Positions 59,691 to 64,000 of a stretch of DNA of 64,000 nucleotides are shown here, one piece after another; within the stretch, counting starts at the first letter, position 1, and the number at the start of each line of letters is the position of its first letter. The DNA is from Paramoeba atlantica (lineage: Eukaryota; Discosea). Location of the stretch: the NCBI GenBank assembly GCA_977017575.1, contig CDRNVI010000009.1, forward strand, positions 248,001-312,000. Reading direction: 5' to 3'. The notes beneath the pieces are model-generated. The model had not been told where the DNA came from. It searched no databases and worked only from the letters and a program-made list of their open reading frames with translations. The translations under genes and the position numbers were made by a program.

Positions 59691-60863
59691 ATGCCCCCCA
59701 CCCCAATCACTGCTCGTGCCCGTCGTCCCAGGCGACGACGGGTGGATTTTCATACACCTGTTCCCTCTCCGTCCCTCCGCCAGCGCGAAAGACGGCCACG
59801 CGTGCGTGGCAATACTCCTCCTCCACGCCCTCTCTCCCCGTTACGGCTACGACGTCGCAGCGTCTCTCTTCCGGCACTTCCTCTCCCCCGGCTCACCGTT
59901 CCTCCCAAACCCGCCGCCGCCAAACCCGCCGCCGTCGTAACCGCCGACGCCGCACAGCCGCCAGGAAAACACCGCAAGCAGCTGCTCGAGGCCATTCTGA
60001 GGATGCCCGCCGACGATCCTCGCGCCACCCAGTTGGGCGAGGCGCTCCAGCCCATGTGGGCAACGGCCACGTGGGCCACAAGGGAGCGACTGTGGTTCCG
60101 CCTGCGCGAGTATTGCCAGGCGAAGGGAATCACCGCGAATCCTGCAAACGCGGTGCTCTTCCTGGAGACTCTGCCTCTCGCTACCTCGACGCGCATGGGG
60201 TACGCAGGGGCATTGAGGACTCTCTTCGAGCTCATGGGAATCGAAGGTACCCCATTGAGTCTCTACGTAAAGGCCCTGCAAGCGCAGGGGGGGCTAGAAC
60301 CCACGCGGCAGATGCTACCAATCACGCCACTTCTTCTAAAGAAGCTGAGACGTCATCTCGACGTAAAGGAGAGCATGTGTTGCCTCCTGTGTTGGAAAGC
60401 CGCTGCGAGATGGACCGAGACCGCCGACCTGAGGCGGGAGCAGTTCGTGAGTGTGGCCAGTCACGAGGTAATCATTTATTGGGGCAGGGGGACCAAGACA
60501 ACCCGTCTGAATCCTTACCGGCCGTACCTCTACGCGATAGTGACTGGACCGGGGACACCCGAACTGGCTCAGTTTGTGGGAAGTTTGAGACCAGGCCAGC
60601 GCCTGTGTTACACGACGGTCCGGGAGATGGACCACAGGATGAATCAACTTCTCGGTCCGGGGTATGGAACACATTCCATAAAAAGAGGTGCGATTACTTA
60701 CCTATTCCACGAGATCTCCCTCGGGAATCTCAGGATGGAGGACGTCCAGAACCTCACGAAACACCTCAACGTCGAATCACTGTTGCGCTACAACGCAAGC
60801 AGTATTACAACGGCAAGGGCTCTCGGGACGCAGAGAGTCTCAGCACTTCTCCCAGTGCTGTAA
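59691..60863 (+). CDS. Tyrosine recombinase of Y3
   Basis: 390 aa with a basic, Pro-rich N-terminus, then the SAM-like core-binding region (LGEALQPMWATATWATRERL, YAGALRTLFELMGI). The catalytic domain shows CWKAAARWTETADL (Arg), VIIYWGRGTKTTR, YGTHSIKRGAITYL, LTKHLNVESL (His) and LLRYNASSITTARALG (Tyr). The start ATG lies 3 bp after the gag stop, suggesting coupled translation or processing from one transcript. Confidence 0.85.
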   Translation: MPPTPITARARRPRRRRVDFHTPVPSPSLRQRERRPRVRGNTPPPRPLSPLRLRRRSVSLPALPLPRLTVPPKPAAAKPAAVVTADAAQPPGKHRKQLLEAILRMPADDPRATQLGEALQPMWATATWATRERLWFRLREYCQAKGITANPANAVLFLETLPLATSTRMGYAGALRTLFELMGIEGTPLSLYVKALQAQGGLEPTRQMLPITPLLLKKLRRHLDVKESMCCLLCWKAAARWTETADLRREQFVSVASHEVIIYWGRGTKTTRLNPYRPYLYAIVTGPGTPELAQFVGSLRPGQRLCYTTVREMDHRMNQLLGPGYGTHSIKRGAITYLFHEISLGNLRMEDVQNLTKHLNVESLLRYNASSITTARALGTQRVSALLPVL

Positions 60864-62544
60864 CCTCGGAGCACGTGGCAAAGTGCTTCGAGGAAGTGCC
60901 TTACCTTCGCAGGCACTCCGTTGTTTGTGCACGCCGCTCTTCACGGCTAGCCAAGGCACACGACGCTCACCTACCTTTGCACGTTAAGAAGTCGATACCT
61001 GTTATCCATTTGGATCAGGTTAAGGAGTGGATGAGTATGTCAGCTGCCACTCGTTTTCGCAAGGTAGTGGATGAATTATTATGGGTACCTAAAGCCCCGT
61101 ACCCCGAACCTAGTGTGAAAGGTTCATTGCCTGAGGCGGACGTCCGATTGTTGGAGGACGCAGGCATAATCTCCAAGGTCCCGGCGCAGGAGTTGAGAAA
61201 GCGCCCATCGATGCAGTTCATGATTCCCTTCACGGTTGTGGAGACCGATGATGAGGGCAATCAGCGCAGAAGATTTATTTCATGGACAAGGGACGATAAC
61301 GATAGATTAAAATCATATGAACCAAAGGTCCCATTATATCATCCCTCCAAGTATCTTCATAAGGCGCACGAGCCGATGGCTGTGAAGCGGGACTTCACAT
61401 GCGGGTTTTACCAGATTGGTATCCCGAAGAGGGCGCGGCCCAAATTCCGCCTTAGAACGAACAGTGGAGACGTGTATGAGATGAACGTCCTCCCGATGGG
61501 CCATAGGTGTGCACCGGAGGTTATGCACACGGTTACCGCCGCGATTGCTGGCGAGGCGTCGATTTGTTCTCAGCGCTACTCGTTTCACCGAGGCGCTATC
61601 GACGTTTATGTTGACGGAGTTCGGTTTGCAGGAACCGACTCCGAGGCCACCACGTACGCTCAATTCATTGACGAGCGTTGCGACAAAGCGAACGGTCTTT
61701 TCAAAGATCGGGGTCAGCCCCCTGTGCCACAGTACGTGTTCAATGGGGTGGCGTTCGACCATAACGCGCATACGGTCTGCCTGGGACCGCGAGTGATCAG
61801 GAAACTGCGAGCCGACTCTTTCTTCAACATTTCCTTTGTTGACCTAGAGGCGGTGGTGGGGCGCCTCATTTATGGCTCCGCAGTTCTCCGACTCAATATG
61901 CCGCGGTTTTATTTCGCTTTGAAGGTGGCGCAACGGCGTATCAACTTGTTGAACCGTTGCCCGAAGTTATGTGACCGTCCGGTCGCACTCCCTGTCGTCA
62001 CTCGCTCCATGCTAGCAGAGTGGAGAAACGAGTTGTTGGAGAATGTTCCACGGTCTCCACCTCCCCATCCCGATGTTGTTCCACACAAGCATCGTCTCTA
62101 CACCGATGCCTCGGTGAAAGGGTGGGGAGCGATTATGTATTTAGACAGCGGAGAGGTTTTGATTACGGGAGAGGCGTGGCCTGAGTCATCCTCGTATGAG
62201 GTGAATCGTGCGGAAGCTGCAGCAGTCCGCTTAGCCCTCGAGAAGTTTTCCGCGCATTGCCCCCGTGGAACCTGCTTGGATGTTTTGACAACACCTCCTG
62301 TCAGGCTGCACTGAACAGGAGGATCTCCAAGTCAGAGGGGGTTTCAATGGAATTGCGCGAAGTCCTGCGACTGACAGAGGAGAAAGGTATTTGTGTCAAG
62401 GCAGCGTATATATCCACGGATGAGAACCCGGCGGATGCTGTCAGTCGCGGGAAGGAGATTGAGATGGAGAAGGTCGAGAGATACGAAGGTAAGATCGAGA
62501 GAGACATTAGTAAGGTAGGCAGTCATATTCAGAGAAAGCCCTAA
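60056..62544 (+). pseudogene. RT-RNase H of Y3 (overlaps YR; RNase H frameshifted)
   Basis: The frame 60056-62314 overlaps YR by about 800 bp before the conserved part (LPLHVKKSIPVIHLDQVKEW). Motif A KRDFTCGFYQIGI, B VLPMGHRCAPEVM, C VYVDGVRFAG (Tyr518, Asp520, Gly521). RNase H starts at LYTDASVKGWGAIM and NRAEAAAVRLAL, then a frameshift near 62280 moves DNTSCQAALNRR, ISTDENPADAVSRG to the frame ending 62544. The shift lies between LDV and the catalytic DNTS block, so RNase H would be lost unless frameshifting occurs. Confidence 0.82.
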
Positions 62545-62563
62545 GAGACAGGATCACCAAATA

Positions 62564-62738
62564 CAAAAAAAAAAAAAAAAAAAAAAACAAGACAAGAAAA
62601 AAAGAAAAAAAACAAAGACAAGAAAAAAAGAAAAAAAAACAAAGATAAAAACAAGACAAGAAAAAAAGAAAAAAAACAAAGACAAGAAAAAAAGAAAAAA
62701 AAACAAAGACAAAAAAAAAAAAAAAAAAAAAAAAAAAA
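62564..62738 (+). repeat. A-rich tandem repeat
   Basis: Poly(A) followed by about five copies of a roughly 34-base unit such as ACAAGACAAGAAAAAAAGAA AAAAAACAAAG, then another poly(A) (62707-62738). It may be expanded poly(A) tails. Confidence 0.85.
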
Positions 62739-63060
62739 GCGGACGGGGTCCTGGGGTTTGGAGGTTGTCCCTATAATTTTGGAAGGTTATGGATGTTAAT
62801 CGGTTAACAGCTCTTTATTCTCACGCCTTGTTTTTTCGGAAGCAAGGTTCCCCAATGTGAGGTAGAGATGAGTAAAGGTTTCCTTTGCTCTGCGGTTAGC
62901 GCCTTAATGTTTTTTAGCCGCGTCACTGTTGACACGGCCCTACGCATCACGCCTAGTTGCTCCACACTTCTAGGTACACAAGTTGGTCTAGGGCAGAGGT
63001 TAAAAGCGTAACCTGCGTAGCTCGTGTGAGCTTGTAAAGGGCGTGGCAGTGGACTGGTCA
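62739..63060 (+). mobile_element. Distant LINE-A-type 3' region inserted in Y3
   Basis: GCTCTTTATTCTCACGCCTT ... AAGGTTCCCCAATGTGAGGT and GTCACTGTTGACACGGCCCT parallel the LINE-A 3' UTR landmarks (CTATACTCACGCCTAG, CCCCAAGTGAGGTA, GTCGCTGTCGACACAGGCCC). Sequence between the landmarks differs. It follows an A tract, in the same poly(A)-adjacent style as the stack at 43-47 kb. Confidence 0.55.
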
Positions 63061-63179
63061 TCTATTGCTATCGTTATCCTTTTGTGAGTTCTGGGATGGT
63101 ATATGAAAAATTATTTTACTATGTGATTGGGCATTTCTTTGGTTATTTATATTGATTGTGTGACGTGTGTGTGGGCAGG

Positions 63180-63847
63180 TTGGCCGAGGGTTCCGGTGGG
63201 GGGGAATCCCGTTAACAACGTGACACATTATTATTGGTTTTATGCAGGCTTTCTTTTGAACTTGTTTGTGCATGTGAATTCTATCTATATATCGTATTAT
63301 GTGTTCTTTGATTTTGGGACGATTTGGAAGTGTGATTATATTAGTCATAGGTATTTACTTATATTTCTTTGTTACTTATAAATTTCATGGAGCCCCCTCG
63401 GCGTGGATTTCTAATAGTCCACGTTTTGAAATTTAGCCGAGGGGCTGTTATGTATTTGCCTGCTGGCCCTTCGGGGCACATAGTTTCTTCGAATTATGAT
63501 TTGTATTCAGAATTTTACATGGGATGGGTATTTACTATTATCTTATATATCCTTGTTAGGTTGTTATTTTACTTTGCTTTAAGTTTTTGTGCCCACCCAC
63601 CAAGCCCCCAGCCATTTGGCCGAGGGTTCCGGTGGGGGGGAATCCCGTTAACAACGTGACACATTATTATTGGTTTTATGCAGGCTTTCTTTTGAACTTG
63701 TTTGTGCATGTGAATTCTATCTATATATCGTATTATGTGTTCTTTGATTTTGGGACGATTTGGAAGTGTGATTATATTAGTCATAGGTATTTACTTATAT
63801 TTCTTTGTTACTTATAAATTTCATGGAGCCCCCTCGGCGTGGATTTC
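63180..63847 (+). repeat. B1-A2-B2 repeats of Y3
   Basis: B1 63180-63409 and B2 63616-63847 both run from TTGGCCGAGGGTTCCGGTGG to CCTCGGCGTGGATTTC. A2 63409-63590 lies between. The linker 63591-63615 is C-rich (CCCACCCACCAAGCCCCCAG), like the linkers in Y1 and Y2. Confidence 0.92.
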
Positions 63848-64000
63848 CATCGCGGAGAGCACCCTGTGCCATATCCGACAGCGGTGAGCATAATCACAAT
63901 CTGCATAATCCCTCATAAGATCGCGGTAAACCGACACCACGCACGGTATAAATTCAGCGCTTACGTTTCTGACTGTAGGAATAGGTTCGTAATCCAAATC
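63848..64000 (-). pseudogene. LINE-B2 fragment upstream of the Y3 insertion
   Basis: Minus-strand open frame (DLDYEPIPTVRNVSAEFIPC, then RDLMRDYADCDYAHRCRIWH), continuous in sense with the RLE fragment 57704-58100 across Y3. It corresponds in position to the zinc-cluster region before the RLE in LINE-B. Confidence 0.5.

Larger units (their letters stand above)
58101..63847 (+). mobile_element. Y3, VIPER-like YR retroelement
   Basis: A1 (58101-58280), gag (58287-59687), YR (59691-60863), RT-RNase H (60056-62544, one frameshift), an inserted A-rich repeat with a LINE-like 3' region (62564-63060), B1 (63180-63409), A2 (63409-63590), linker, B2 (63616-63847). Inserted in a minus-strand LINE-B2 gene. 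The coding region is distinctly more GC-rich than Y1 and its repeats. The single RNase H frameshift may make it defective. Confidence 0.88.

Noticed and set aside
1..64000. tRNA, rRNA or host housekeeping genes
   Set aside because: I looked for cloverleaf-like and rRNA-like segments and conserved host protein motifs and saw none; hairpins near 8620-8671 and 27048-27088 do not have tRNA layout.

Overview
This window looks like a transposon graveyard from a euglenozoan protist. I found no convincing host single-copy gene, tRNA or rRNA; almost every supported coding region belongs to a mobile element. The organism call rests on two observations. First, a 37-base block occurs at four element 5' ends, and its core ACAGTTTCTGTAC followed by a TTG 3' end resembles the spliced-leader (SL) exons of kinetoplastids and diplonemids. 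An AACGAT near its 5' end makes me lean weakly to a diplonemid. Second, the tyrosine-recombinase (YR) retroelements have the order gag, YR, RT-RNase H and split direct repeats, as in VIPER of Trypanosoma cruzi.

Layout. 1-8.5 kb: a decayed VIPER-like element (gag, YR, RT, RNase H), with an intact-looking Tc1/mariner element inside its YR gene, followed by a TA-flanked MITE and a broken pogo-like transposase. 8.5-12.7 kb: non-coding and repeat-rich DNA (foldback hairpin, short CTACACGAA repeats, 31-bp palindromic minisatellite) plus a C-terminal piece of a restriction-like-endonuclease LINE (called LINE-B here). 12.7-19.4 kb: an unidentified proline-rich gene cut by a solo A-B (SIRE-like) repeat and by a structurally complete YR retroelement Y1. 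19.4-25.2 kb: a LINE-B RT gene split by a minus-strand YR retroelement Y2 that itself carries an inserted LINE-A tail and an SL exon, followed by a Merlin-like transposase. 25.4-30.7 kb: a Tc1-like pseudogene and a YR-element RT/RNase H pseudogene, with two inverted copies of a 1-kb TA-flanked MITE. 30.9-34.3 kb: LINE-B on the minus strand, interrupted by a solo A-B repeat and an 18-bp minisatellite. 34.5-53.3 kb: three divergent LINE-A elements with nearly full-length single ORFs (zinc fingers, RT, CCHC, RLE), a 4.3-kb stack of 5'-truncated copies joined at poly(A) tracts, and an SL-tagged 247-codon retroposon. 53.3-58.1 kb: large arrays of the 18-bp minisatellite interleaved with LINE-B pieces. 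58.1-63.85 kb: YR retroelement Y3, inserted in a minus-strand LINE-B2 gene.

How the parts interact. LINE-A supplies RT and an RLE nuclease. Its copies end in heterogeneous poly(A) tails, and full-length ones start with the SL, so trans-spliced mRNA appears to be the template. The 247-codon retroposon shares a distant version of the LINE-A 3' region and may be mobilised in trans. The YR elements use A1-ORFs-B1-A2-B2 repeats, and recombination between the A repeats would leave the solo A-B remnants seen here. Their RTs carry an unusual YxDG in place of YxDD. All family assignments come from motif reading by eye; no database search was possible.
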